Shown here: one piece after another, positions 9,410 through 21,016 of the stretch
How the letters are laid out: every line of letters begins with the position of its first letter
Numbering within the stretch: the first letter of the stretch is position 1
Assembly: GCA_034509735.1 (NCBI GenBank)
Contig: JACGWO010000004.1
Location: 11,885,395-11,949,394, forward strand
Reading direction: 5' to 3'
Source of the DNA: Sesamum alatum
Lineage: Eukaryota > Streptophyta > Magnoliopsida > Lamiales > Pedaliaceae
Length of the DNA stretch: 64,000 bases
Position numbers and translations under genes: made by a program
Notes under the pieces: model-generated
Told to the model about the DNA's origin: nothing
Database searches by the model: none
What the model saw: only the letters and a program-made list of their open reading frames with translations

Positions 9410-10728
9410 TTTTGTGCCGTTTTTCGACTTTTTCCGGAAAATTCGATTTTCTGTATTTTCTGCACAATATTCTGAAAATATGTTAATTTTGCATTTTTGA
9501 TTTTGGAATAATTGGATTATTCCTTGGATTAAATTTGCTTAATTAATTTGTGATTAATACATGCATTGGATGCATTGTTTAAAATGTCCATTAAATTTAA
9601 AATTTGAATTTTGCATATTATTTGTATATTTATGCTTTTGTGATGTTGGACATCACTTGGGTATTTGGAATATCCATTGGTTATTTATGCATGATTATTT
9701 GGAATAATTATGTTATATGTGAGTTGATGGAATCAACATGGGATGATCACAAAGCCCTAGACCTTGTGTATGGATGAATGAATGTTTATTTATTTTCTGT
9801 TGGGTGGGGCCTGCGTGCCTCTTGTTTTTGGGACTATCATCTCCCGTATTTTCAGCCTCATGATGTTAAGGCTTGTTTTCCTTATTACCAATGTATTACT
9901 TTCAGTTGTAATGAGAGTAGATAGGATTGGTGAGGTTTCAATTTTAACAAGCAATTGGAGTCGGAGACCCCAAGGAGGAGCATCAAGGCGTGAAACAAGA
10001 GCACTACAAGGCCCATTGGAATGACAATGGGTATATTACTATTGTAATAATTTAGGACCACCCTAGACAGACCATAGACTCACTGCGGGCTCAGTGGGTC
10101 GCATAGGTTGGGCTTGTGATCATCCTAACAGGGGTATGCTATGTTTTATGCATGCGGCGTTTTTTTATTTATCGCTTTAAATATTGGATATTTATGCATG
10201 CTGAAACACAATAATGTGATGAGGTCTCGGTCATACACAAACTCTCATTTGGTTGGACCAAATTAAATATTAGGCCCATAACGGACTTGGATCAAAATGG
10301 TATTTTGGTCTGTCCGAGCCTTCTATCCACAGCAATGTGGTGAGGAAGCTACCACTACCCAAGTGTGGTCTCACGAGTCGTGACACACTTGGACTAGGGG
10401 AAAGCTGCACTATTGTTGTGAACAAAAAGACTGCGCTCGCTGTTTCCCTGTCTCACGAGTCGTGGGGGGGCGACAGTTTGAGGCATGATTTGGTTGATGG
10501 GTCGGGCCTAACACTGAGTAACATGGTTCGCTTGGAGTCCTCGGAACCATGCGAATAGGTGAGGCAAAATATCTTGGGAATCTCATTGGATGAGAATGAT
10601 ATTGGATATCTCCCACGAGGTCTTCTTCATGTGAATCGTAAAAGCGGGGCATGGAGATTACGCTTGTGGATCCCAAGCCCACTAGGAAATGGTTTCCCGA
10701 AACTCCGCTTGAGAGTGGCGGACTTTCG

Positions 10729-10736
10729 TATAAATA
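10729..10736 (+). promoter_or_regulatory. TATAAATA motif 98 bp upstream of gag
   Basis: A consensus TATA box (GTATAAATAGTGGG) sits in the untranslated leader at a distance suited to starting a gag-only transcript. It recurs in every A leader, including inverted ones (near 5664, 18431, 34179 and 43676). It is altered to TAGAAATA in the divergent copy near 24850. Promoter activity is inference. Confidence 0.4.
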
Positions 10737-10833
10737 GTGGGAGGGTTAAAGACTAAAAGACCAAGTCTTCAACTTGAACAATAATGTTACCATCATCTGC
10801 TAATTTCTGCTTTACATTTTCATTAATGTAGAT

Positions 10834-13512
10834 ATGTCTAAGAACCCGTTAACCATGATTCTTGAGACTAACAAATTCAACGGAACGAACTACTCGGACT
10901 GGCTGAGAAACCTGAGGATTGTCCTCGGTTTCGAGAACCAAGGCTACGTCTTGGACGAGCCGCCACCGAGCAACTTACCGGAGGGGTCCACGCCTGAAGA
11001 ACGTTTGACGTTCGAGAAATGGCATGAGGACAACCGGAAAGTACGCAGTATCATACTGGCTTCGATGTCTAACGACATCCAGAAGCAGTATGAGAGGCTG
11101 GACAACGTCTCCGCCATAATGCTCCGCATGAACGAGGTTTATGCGGTTCCGGATAGGCATATTAGATATGCCGCCACAAAAGCATTCTTTGGCACCAAGC
11201 TCGCTGAAGGAGCGTCTGTACAGAGTCATGGGGTCAAGATGCTCTCCCTAGTGGAGAAACTCGAGGACCTTAAAGCTGGGCTTAACAATGACACGTACAT
11301 TGACGTGATCCTCCAGTCGCTTCCTCCATCCTATGACCCGTTTGTTGTAAACTACAACATGAACGGACTTGAGAAGTCTATTCATGAGTTGATCAACATG
11401 CTGGTCCAATACGAGGCAACGACCCACAAGTCGGCGCCGGCGGTATTGATAGGAGAGGCTTCGACCTCCAAGGCGAATGGCAAGAGGGCCGGACGCTGGA
11501 AGAGGAAGAAGGGCAAAGGGAAGACGGTTGCGGCCCCTGCTCGCGCTCCGGGCGTCCCTGTTGCTCCGGTTGGACCGAGCAAAGGGAAAGGGAAGGCCCA
11601 TGGTTCTCAGCGGTCCAAGGCAAATGATGTCTGCATGCATTGCCAAGGGAAAGGGCATTGGAAAAGGGAGTGCCCACAACTCCTCTCCAACCCAGGTGTG
11701 TTTGTGGTTGAAGTTAATATGATTACTAATTCTGCTTCATGGGTATTGGATACCGGGTGTGGTGCTCACATCTGCAATGATTTGCAGGCACTGCAAAGAA
11801 GCAGAAGGCTAACCAAGGATGAGATGATCCTGAGGCTAGGCGATGGCAAGGCCGTTGCTGCGGAGGCTGTAGGATCACTAGAGTTAGCCATTAGTAGTCA
11901 TGTTAGGATTGTACTGAACGACTGTTTCTATGTACCTAGCATGATTAAAAACATTGTTTCCATCTCGGTCCTTGATAAGGAGGGATATGAATTTACCATC
12001 AATAAAAACGGTTTTTTCATTATCAAAGATGGTATTTCTCATTTGCTTGGTACATTGGTCAACGGTTTGTACATACTTCAACAGTCTAATTGGATTATGA
12101 CTGCAGAACACAAACGAAAACGTGATGATCATAATAACGCACAGATATGGCATGCAAGGTTAGGTCATATCTCTAAAGATAGGATAAGAAGGTTGGTGGA
12201 CTCAAAGAGTCTAGAAATAGACGATTTGGACAACCTACCGACCTGCGAATCCTGTCTAAAGGGAAAGATGACCAAGAAACCCTGTGTTGGACAAAGTACG
12301 CTAGCCAGTGGTCTGTTGGATTTGATCCATACAGATGTCTGTGGTCCACTAAATACTCAGGCTAGAGGTGGGTACTCGTACTTCATAACCTTTACCGATG
12401 ATCACTCACGGTATGGTTATGTTTACCTGATGAGGTACAAGTCTGAAGCCTTTGGAAGGTTTAAGGAATACAGACTTGAAGTAGAGAACCAAACCGGTCG
12501 AAAGATCAAAGCCCTTCGGTCGGACCGAGGTGGAGAGTATTTGAGTGGTGAGTTTACTGATTATCTAAAAGAGAATGGGATTCTCTCTCAGTGGACCCCT
12601 CCTGGAACACCGCAACTTAATGGTGTGTCTGAAAGGAGGAATCGGACCTTGTTGGACATGGTCCGATCCATGATGAGTTTTACCGAACTACCCCTTTCCT
12701 TCTGGGGATACGCTCTTGAGACGGCGGCCAAAGTTTTGAACTTGGCGCCATCTAAAAGGGTATCCCAGACACCATATGAGATATGGCATGGCAAGCCTGC
12801 CTCCTACAAATACTTGAAAGTGTGGGGTTGCCCCGCATATGTCAAGAGATTAGTGGGAGATAAACTGGACTCGAGGTCTAGTTTATGCAGGTTTATCGGC
12901 TATCCGAAAGAAACTGCGGGGTATTATTTCTATGATCCCTCCGAGCAAAAGGTTTTTGTCTCGCGAAACGCAGTGTTCTTGGAAAAAAGTTTTCCATCGG
13001 ATAGTCGACGCAATGAGGTACTCCTTGAGGAATCAAGTGAGGTACCCCATGAGGCGGCAGTGACATCTGAGCCAGTGGTTCCCACTGATATTGTTCCAGT
13101 CCTCCGTAGGTCGGCCAGAGTATCCCATGTACCTGATAGGTATGGATTTCTAGGTCTGACCAGTCAGTTGGATAATGATCCAAAGACGTACGGAGAAGCG
13201 ATGTCGGACATCGATTCGGACAAGTGGCTTGAGGCCATGAAATCCGAGATGGACTCGATGGGTACAAACAAGGTTTGGACCCTAGCAGATCCACCAAAAG
13301 GGGTTAAACCCGAAGCTGGAACATACGTTTGGATGAAGTCATACGGGGATATGATTTCATCAAGAATGAGTCCAATCCTTGTGTATACAAGAAGATCAGT
13401 GGGAGCTCAGTTGCGTTTTTGGTGCTTTACGTGGATGACATCTTGCTCATTGGGAATGATGCTAAGATGTTGGGTACCACTAAAGCTTGGTTGTCAACGC
13501 AATTCTCCATGA
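10834..13512 (+). CDS. gag-pol: A1 Gag-protease-integrase polyprotein, RT lost by deletion
   Basis: The 892-residue frame starts MSKNPLTM after a long leader. Residues 1-210 are the copia Gag core and 214-262 a Lys/Arg-rich linker. A CCHC zinc knuckle has C267, C270, H275 and C280. The aspartic-protease motif DTG is at 306-308. The integrase zinc site is H440, H445, C471, C474, and the catalytic triad is D501, D564, E600 with the D,D(35)E spacing. The RT entry (NKVWTLADPPKGVKP) ends at residue 826, nucleotide 13311. There about 110 codons present in related copies are missing and the frame shifts, so residues 827-892 are out-of-frame RT. Gag, protease and integrase look functional; RT is not. 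The same deletion occurs in A1' and A5, which suggests a non-autonomous lineage. Confidence 0.92.
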   Translation: MSKNPLTMILETNKFNGTNYSDWLRNLRIVLGFENQGYVLDEPPPSNLPEGSTPEERLTFEKWHEDNRKVRSIILASMSNDIQKQYERLDNVSAIMLRMNEVYAVPDRHIRYAATKAFFGTKLAEGASVQSHGVKMLSLVEKLEDLKAGLNNDTYIDVILQSLPPSYDPFVVNYNMNGLEKSIHELINMLVQYEATTHKSAPAVLIGEASTSKANGKRAGRWKRKKGKGKTVAAPARAPGVPVAPVGPSKGKGKAHGSQRSKANDVCMHCQGKGHWKRECPQLLSNPGVFVVEVNMITNSASWVLDTGCGAHICNDLQALQRSRRLTKDEMILRLGDGKAVAAEAVGSLELAISSHVRIVLNDCFYVPSMIKNIVSISVLDKEGYEFTINKNGFFIIKDGISHLLGTLVNGLYILQQSNWIMTAEHKRKRDDHNNAQIWHARLGHISKDRIRRLVDSKSLEIDDLDNLPTCESCLKGKMTKKPCVGQSTLASGLLDLIHTDVCGPLNTQARGGYSYFITFTDDHSRYGYVYLMRYKSEAFGRFKEYRLEVENQTGRKIKALRSDRGGEYLSGEFTDYLKENGILSQWTPPGTPQLNGVSERRNRTLLDMVRSMMSFTELPLSFWGYALETAAKVLNLAPSKRVSQTPYEIWHGKPASYKYLKVWGCPAYVKRLVGDKLDSRSSLCRFIGYPKETAGYYFYDPSEQKVFVSRNAVFLEKSFPSDSRRNEVLLEESSEVPHEAAVTSEPVVPTDIVPVLRRSARVSHVPDRYGFLGLTSQLDNDPKTYGEAMSDIDSDKWLEAMKSEMDSMGTNKVWTLADPPKGVKPEAGTYVWMKSYGDMISSRMSPILVYTRRSVGAQLRFWCFTWMTSCSLGMMLRCWVPLKLGCQRNSP

Positions 13513-14117
13513 AGGATATGGGCGAGGCATCCTACATCCTTGGCATCAAGATCTACAGGGATAGATCTAAAAGGATGTTAGGAATGGCCCAGTCCTCGTA
13601 CATTGAGAAAGTCTTGAAGAGATTCAAGATGGAGAACTCAAAACGAGGATTCCTTCCAATGAGGCATGGAATTAAGTTATCCAAGAAGCAGTCTCCTAAG
13701 ACTGATGAGGAGCTTAAACGGATGTTGGACATCCCCTATGCTTCAGCCGTAGGCAGCATACAGCATGTTGTTCAATGCACTAGACCTGATGTGGCTTTCG
13801 CTTTGAGCGTAACAAGTCGATATCAGTCGTGTGCCGGGGAGGCACACTGGAGTGCAGTCAAGACTATCTTGAAGTACCTGAAAAGGACTAAGGACATGTT
13901 CTTGATCTACGGCAGTGGAGAGTTGATACTGGAAGGCTATAGCGACGCTAGCTTCCAGTCGGATGACGATGATGCCAAGTCTCAGTCTGGTTATGTATTC
14001 AAACTTAATGGTGGCGTGGTTGCTTGGAAGAGTTCCAAGCAGGCTACCACGGCAGACTCCACCACAGAGTCTGAATACATAGCAGCTTCGGAAGCTGCTA
14101 AGGAGTGGTTTGGTTGA
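13314..14117 (+). pseudogene. A1 RT C-terminal half and RNase H, out of frame with gag-pol
   Basis: Translation resumes at SWN (13314) in a frame different from the upstream polyprotein. The YVDD polymerase box (motif C) and the following GTTKAWL..FSMKDMGEASYILGI segment are present, then the connection and RNase H with GYSDAS and TTESEY carrying acidic active-site residues. The RT fingers and motif A, with its metal-binding Asp, are gone. The frame ends early at TGA (14115-14117) after EAAKEW, where related copies need another frame. It could only be expressed by frameshifting and would lack polymerase activity. Reverse transcription of this copy must therefore use RT from another element. 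Confidence 0.88.
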
Positions 14118-14412
14118 TGAGCTACATCCAAAGGTTGGATGTAGTACCTAGCATTGCTAAGCCTGTAATTATCTTTCATGATAACAACGGGGCGATAGCG
14201 CTAGCAAAGGAACCGAGATCTCATCACGATCCAAGCATATTCTTAGACGCTACCATCTACTTAGAGAGATGGATAGCAGGAGTGACGTTCGGTTGGACCG
14301 AGTCAGCTCCGCAGAAAACATAGCAAATCCACTTACTAAGCCCGTGTCGCAAGTTGCCCATACTCAGCATCTAGATAAGATGAGTTTGAGGTCTATGGGT
14401 GATTGGCTTTAG
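14118..14412 (+). pseudogene. A1 RNase H C-terminus, multiply frameshifted
   Basis: DNNGAIALAKEPRSHH is readable in one frame, then a missing base shifts the conserved SKHILRRYHLLRE-type segment. The end of the reading (..GDWL, TAG at 14410-14412) is in yet another frame. The final Asp of RNase H (DNNGA) is present but not linked in frame to the upstream domain. Confidence 0.8.
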
Positions 14413-14426
14413 GTCAAGTGGGAGAT
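14413..14426 (+). other. Polypurine tract, A1
   Basis: GTCAAGTGGGAGAT directly precedes the TG of the next LTR. It primes plus-strand synthesis, and its presence before the middle LTR shows that this LTR ends the first unit. Confidence 0.88.
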
Positions 14427-16654
14427 TGTTAGAATAGGTGACCAGAAAGCCAATAGGTTTGGCGATTTGTAACCTATCTGACAACTTGATGTGAATGTAA
14501 TATTATTATGTGATGAATAAGATGAGTGTTCGTCACCAATGGTACCTTCTTTGTTGCGCTCATCTTACATTTGTTAAAATGGTGTTTAACTTATATCGCA
14601 ACAAAGCCCACAGACCATGGATAACAACTCGTGCAGTTGGGCCACGCATTGGATGGTGGTCATGAAACCAACTGATTAAGAGTTGGGTCTGAAACGTTCC
14701 AAGTCGAGGACCTCGAGACAGGGCATCGAGAGTCCTACTGAGACTTGCATCAAGAGTCGTGTTCATTGGATGAGTGCCGTGTTTCATCGGCGACAGGCGT
14801 GGGACGCCTACACGGTCTTGATGGGTTGGTCGACTGGGGTCGAGCCGACTGGACTGACTCGCGGGGATCATCATATGGAAGCCTTGGAGGCTTGGTCGGT
14901 ATGATTGGATTCCCCGGTTCCGATAGTACGGGAGTAATCCTCAGACTTGAGGAATCATGGCAGTCACGTGCACAGGACGGCTGTATCTTGGATCTGGCGA
15001 GAGGTGATCATTCTGTAAGATGATCATTATAAGCCTTGTCCAGTGCAGTCGGAATGTGTAGCGAGGACGGTGGATTCCAAGAAGAGGATCCATCCCCTGT
15101 CAGTATGTGACAGAGGTATCTCCTATGCACTCGGAGACACGTTCATGCTGTTTGAAGCTGTGGCCACAGTGGTTGGTCGAACAGGGAATGGTTTCCTGTG
15201 TCGACGCAATGAAGCATACGTGGTCTCGAGTATTAAGCATAGATGCCTAGTCAAGGATGGGAACCGACGCCCAATTCCATACCCTAGACTAAGGCCGGGA
15301 GACGGGAGACGGAAGGATCGTACCCGTACGGAATCGGCGCCTAAATGTTCACGCCAATTCACCTAGTCTCTAGTGCCATGGACCGTTGCTAGACGGCCAC
15401 CCATGGTAACGGGCCCTTGTGGGACACGGGCCCAAGTCTAGCTGAGGGTGAACCTAAAGGGTCACACACAAATCACCGAGGAGGTTGAGAGATCAACTTG
15501 GAGTCAATCTCGAAGGATAAAATAAGTAATTGGATTACTTAAGGGAAAGTCCATTGGATGGACGGGCCGATATTGTATCGGGCTTTCATTTAATCGGTAA
15601 ATTGGTTTTTCGATTAAATATGGAAAGTTGAGATGTTGAGACGTTGGATCTTTTAATTGGATTAAAAGATCAACGGGTATAATTTAAATGGACATTAAAT
15701 TGGATTTAATATTGGGATCGTCGTAATTGGATTACGATAAAACCCGGTCCGTTAAATTATACCCGAGAGGAGAAATAATTCCTAATTTGGAATAGGAAGA
15801 AGTTGGACTTCTTCCCTTAATTAAATATGGCCGACATGCTCCCTTGGAGGAAGCAAAATCAGCCATGTTTCATGCTAGGTGGTATGTTGACTTGTCTCTT
15901 TTGGAAAGAGACAAATCAACTCCAATCAAGCTCTTCCCTTATGGTATGATTTGATCATACCATAAATTTTGGTAGGCTTGATTGAAGAATTGATGGTGAT
16001 TGATTGGAATGAATCTAGACATCCTTGAATGAACCTAGACACATTCCAATAATCACATTAATTATGTATATATATTAGAATATACAACACCTAGCATAAG
16101 TGATTCATTATTCATCTTTTTCTAGAAAAAAAGAGAAGACAAAAATCCTCTCCTCTCTCTCAATTTTCGTGCTCCCTCCCTCTCTTACACTTGTGTTCTT
16201 CACTTGATTTTGAATCAAGAAGAAGAACAAAGTAAGTTTAAGAGAACACTAATTCATAGTGTTCTTCTCTTAAACCGATTCCTTCCTAAACCCGTTCTTT
16301 TCTAGCAAGAAGAACGTGTGTTTCTTCCGGTGTGGTGTGGATCACCTTTGGAGAATCCATACGTTTGGATTTCGTGAGCATTCCGGAGAAGGAACAACGC
16401 TAGTAGCCGGGAGCATACGCTAAACAATCAAAGGTAATGGTTTATTACGCTTTGATTGATTCCATTTATATATCTATGCCCTATGTGTTTAAATATATGT
16501 TTTAATATTTACACATCCTACATCGAACGCCCGGTTGAGCACCCAAGGGTACACCCCTTGGGATTCGCGTATTTTGAATTTTATTTAAATTTACGCACTT
16601 ATCTCGCCTTTCTCGCTTCCGCTCGCGCTCCCGTGCGGATCCGCTTGTCCTTCA
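14427..16654 (+). repeat. Middle LTR shared by A1 and A1'
   Basis: This complete 2,228-bp LTR runs TGTTAG...CCTTCA, with a polypurine tract on its left and a primer-binding site on its right, which is the hallmark of a shared LTR. It matches the first LTR at nearly all sites but differs from the third LTR from position 22756 onward at many sites. The recombination point may therefore lie within its first 625 bp. Confidence 0.95.
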
Positions 16655-16656
16655 AG

Positions 16657-16668
16657 TGGTATCAGAGC
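16657..16668 (+). other. Primer-binding site, A1'
   Basis: TGGTATCAGAGC lies two bases after the middle LTR, as in A1. Confidence 0.94.
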
Positions 16669-18535
16669 CCGGTTCGATGTAAGGGGCATAGATCTATGTG
16701 TTTGGCATGATCTACTTGCTTTTAAACGGCTTTATTGGCATGTTAGATTACATAAATATATGAATAATATGATGATTCAATTGTTTGGATTTAATGGACT
16801 TTTGGCATGCTTAATTTTGTTAGATTGGATCTAAAATTGCATGCTTATTTTCAGAATAATATTAATTTTATTGTGCTGAAACAGTTTTTGAAAAACAAAA
16901 AAAAAAAAAAAAATTTGGTCGGGCCGGCAGTGGCCGCGCGCAGGCGGGCGCGCAGGGGCGCGCGCGCGCGCTGTGCGCAGCCGGCCGCTGCTGGCCGAGG
17001 GCCAGCGCGCGGCACAGTGCGCGCGCGCAGGGCGCGCAGGCTTGCTGCCTGCGCGCGCGCGCGCGCTGCCCTGTGCGCGCGGGCGGCCGGCCAGCACAAC
17101 GGCTGGGCCGTTTTGTGCCGTTTTTTTCGACTTTTTCCGGAAAATTCGATTTTCTGTATTTTCTGCACAATATTCTGAAAATATGTTAATTTTGCATTTT
17201 TGATTTTGGAATAATTGGATTATTCCTTGGATTAAATTTGCTTAATTAATTTGTGATTAATACATGCATTGGATGCATTGTTTAAAATGTCCATTAAATT
17301 TAAAATTTGAATTTTGCATATTATTTGTATATTTATGCTTTTGTGATGTTGGACATCACTTGGGTATTTGGAATATCCATTGGTTATTTATGCATGATTA
17401 TTTGGAATAATTATGTTATATGTGAGTTGATGGAATCAACATGGGATGATCACAAAGCCCTAGACCTTGTGTATGGATGAATGAATGTTTATTTATTTTC
17501 TGTTGGGTGGGGCCTGCGTGCCTCTTGTTTTTGGGACTATCATCTCCCGTATTTTCAGCCTCATGATGTTAAGGCTTGTTTTCCTTATTACCAATGTATT
17601 ACTTTCAGTTGTAATGAGAGTAGATAGGATTGGTGAGGTTTCAATTTTAACAAGCAATTGGAGTCGGAGACCCCAAGGAGGAGCATCAAGGCGTGAAACA
17701 AGAGCACTACAAGGCCCATTGGAATGACAATGGGTATATTACTATTGTAATAATTTAGGACCACCCTAGACAGACCATAGACTCACTGCGGGCTCAGTGG
17801 GTCGCATAGGTTGGGCTTGTGATCATCCTAACAGGGGTATGCTATGTTTTATGCATGCGGCGTTTTTTTATTTATCGCTTTAAATATTGGATATTTATGC
17901 ATGCTGAAACACAATAATGTGATGAGGTCTCGGTCATACACAAACTCTCATTTGGTTGGACCAAATTAAATATTAGGCCCATAACGGACTTGGATCAAAA
18001 TGGTATTTTGGTCTGTCCGAGCCTTCTATCCACAGCAATGTGGTGAGGAAGCTACCACTACCCAAGTGTGGTCTCACGAGTCGTGACACACTTGGACTAG
18101 GGGAAAGCTGCACTATTGTTGTGAACAAAAAGACTGCGCTCGCTGTTTCCCTGTCTCACGAGTCGTGGGGGGCGACAGTTTGAGGCATGATTTGGTTGAT
18201 GGGTCGGGCCTAACACTGAGTAACATGGTTCGCTTGGAGTCCTCGGAACCATGCGAATAGGTGAGGCAAAATATCTTGGGAATCTCATTGGATGAGAATG
18301 ATATTGGATATCTCCCACGAGGTCTTCTTCATGTGAATCGTAAAAGCGGGGCATGGAGATTACGCTTGTGGATCCCAAGCCCACTAGGAAATGGTTTCCC
18401 GAAACTCCGCTTGAGAGTGGCGGACTTTCGTATAAATAGTGGGAGGGTTAAAGACTAAAAGACCAAGTCTTCAACTTGAACAATAATGTTACCATCATCT
18501 GCTAATTTCTGCTTTACATTTTCATTAATGTAGAT
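16669..18535 (+). other. A1' untranslated leader
   Basis: It repeats the A1 leader with small homopolymer-length changes: the A-run near 16898, T-runs near 16885 and 17125, and the G-run near 18168. It includes the CpG island 16917-17110 and the TATAAATA motif at 18431-18438. Confidence 0.85.
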
Positions 18536-21014
18536 ATGTCTAAGAACCCGTTAACCATGATTCTTGAGACTAACAAATTCAACGGAACGAACTACTCGGA
18601 CTGGCTGAGAAACCTGAGGATTGTCCTCGGTTTCGAGAACCAAGGCTACGTCTTGGACGAGCCGCCACCGAGCAACTTACCGGAGGGGTCCACGCCTGAA
18701 GAACGTTTGACGTTCGAGAAATGGCATGAGGACAACCGGAAAGTACGCAGTATCATACTGGCTTCGATGTCTAACGACATCCAGAAGCAGTATGAGAGGC
18801 TGGACAACGTCTCCGCCATAATGCTCCGCATGAACGAGGTTTATGCGGTTCCGGATAGGCATATTAGATATGCCGCCACAAAAGCATTCTTTGGCACCAA
18901 GCTCGCTGAAGGAGCGTCTGTACAGAGTCATGGGGTCAAGATGCTCTCCCTAGTGGAGAAACTCGAGGACCTTAAAGCTGGGCTTAACAATGACACGTAC
19001 ATTGACGTGATCCTCCAGTCGCTTCCTCCATCCTATGACCCGTTTGTTGTAAACTACAACATGAACGGACTTGAGAAGTCTATTCATGAGTTGATCAACA
19101 TGCTGGTCCAATACGAGGCAACGACCCACAAGTCGGCGCCGGCGGTATTGATAGGAGAGGCTTCGACCTCCAAGGCGAATGGCAAGAGGGCCGGACGCTG
19201 GAAGAGGAAGAAGGGCAAAGGGAAGACGGTTGCGGCCCCTGCTCGCGCTCCGGGCGTCCCTGTTGCTCCGGTTGGACCGAGCAAAGGGAAAGGGAAGGCC
19301 CATGGTTCTCAGCGGTCCAAGGCAAATGATGTCTGCATGCATTGCCAAGGGAAAGGGCATTGGAAAAGGGAGTGCCCACAACTCCTCTCCAACCCAGGTG
19401 TGTTTGTGGTTGAAGTTAATATGATTACTAATTCTGCTTCATGGGTATTGGATACCGGGTGTGGTGCTCACATCTGCAATGATTTGCAGGCACTGCAAAG
19501 AAGCAGAAGGCTAACCAAGGATGAGATGATCCTGAGGCTAGGCGATGGCAAGGTCGTTGCTGCGGAGGCTGTAGGATCACTAGAGTTAGCCATTAGTAGT
19601 CATGTTAGGATTGTACTGAACGACTGTTTCTATGTACCTAGCATGATTAAAAACATTGTTTCCATCTCGGTCCTTGATAAGGAGGGATATGAATTTACCA
19701 TCAATAAAAACGGTTTTTTTCATTATCAAAGATGGTATTTCTCATTTGCTTGGTACATTGGTCAACGGTTTGTACATACTTCAACAGTCTAATTGGATTA
19801 TGACTGCAGAACACAAACGAAAACGTGATGATCATAATAACGCACAGATATGGCATGCAAGGTTAGGTCATATCTCTAAAGATAGGATAAGAAGGTTGGT
19901 GGACTCAAAGAGTCTAGAAATAGACGATTTGGACAACCTACCGACCTGCGAATCCTGTCTAAAGGGAAAGATGACCAAGAAACCCTGTGTTGGACAAAGT
20001 ACGCTAGCCAGTGGTCTGTTGGATTTGATCCATACAGATGTCTGTGGTCCACTAAATACTCAGGCTAGAGGTGGGTACTCGTACTTCATAACCTTTACCG
20101 ATGATCACTCACGGTATGGTTATGTTTACCTGATGAGGTACAAGTCTGAAGCCTTTGGAAGGTTTAAGGAATACAGACTTGAAGTAGAGAACCAAACCGG
20201 TCGAAAGATCAAAGCCCTTCGGTCGGACCGAGGTGGAGAGTATTTGAGTGGTGAGTTTACTGATTATCTAAAAGAGAATGGGATTCTCTCTCAGTGGACC
20301 CCTCCTGGAACACCGCAACTTAATGGTGTGTCTGAAAGGAGGAATCGGACCTTGTTGGACATGGTCCGATCCATGATGAGTTTTACCGAACTACCCCTTT
20401 CCTTCTGGGGATACGCTCTTGAGACGGCGGCCAAAGTTTTGAACTTGGCGCCATCTAAAAGGGTATCCCAGACACCATATGAGATATGGCATGGCAAGCC
20501 TGCCTCCTACAAATACTTGAAAGTGTGGGGTTGCCCCGCATATGTCAAGAGATTAGTGGGAGATAAACTGGACTCGAGGTCTAGTTTATGCAGGTTTATC
20601 GGCTATCCGAAAGAAACTGCGGGGTATTATTTCTATGATCCCTCCGAGCAAAAGGTTTTTGTCTCGCGAAACGCAGTGTTCTTGGAAAAAAGTTTTCCAT
20701 CGGATAGTCGACGCAATGAGGTACTCCTTGAGGAATCAAGTGAGGTACCCCATGAGGCGGCAGTGACATCTGAGCCAGTGGTTCCCACTGATATTGTTCC
20801 AGTCCTCCGTAGGTCGGCCAGAGTATCCCATGTACCTGATAGGTATGGATTTCTAGGTCTGACCAGTCAGTTGGATAATGATCCAAAGACGTACGGAGAA
20901 GCGATGTCGGACATCGATTCGGACAAGTGGCTTGAGGCCATGAAATCCGAGATGGACTCGATGGGTACAAACAAGGTTTGGACCCTAGCAGATCCACCAA
21001 AAGGGGTTAAACCC
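18536..21014 (+). pseudogene. gag-pol: A1' Gag-protease-integrase, one frameshift plus the shared RT deletion
   Basis: The protein is nearly identical to the A1 polyprotein, with an A-to-V change in GDGKAVAAE. The frame is open from 18536 to 19792. A T-run of seven (19714-19720) replaces six in A1 (12012-12017) and shifts the frame in the segment between protease and integrase. The second frame then carries the integrase zinc site, the D,D(35)E catalytic core and the RT entry, and stops at 21213-21215. The RT deletion junction lies at 21014/21015, the same base as in A1. The T-run change may be a real mutation or a sequencing error; all other domains are intact. Confidence 0.9.
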
Positions 21015-21016
21015 GA

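Larger units (their letters stand above)
8969..10833 (+). other. A1 untranslated leader (about 1.87 kb)
   Basis: There is no long Gag-frame ORF before 10834. In order the leader holds an A-run at 9193-9211, a CpG-dense island, AT-rich sequence with more TGG-centred inverted repeats (for example GGAATAAT-TGG-ATTATTCC near 9505), a segment with several ATGs, and a TATAAATA motif 98 bp before gag. Most of its short frames look incidental. Confidence 0.8.

Noticed and set aside
9130..9500. Ala/Arg-rich open frames on both strands (also at 16807-17203, 44899-45255 and 54279-54986)
   Set aside because: They lie in GC islands where stop codons are rare in every frame. No start context, domain or conservation of protein sequence between copies.
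14413..14430. An envelope-like third gene as in SIRE-type copia elements
   Set aside because: RNase H is followed within a few bases by the polypurine tract and LTR in every copy, leaving no room.
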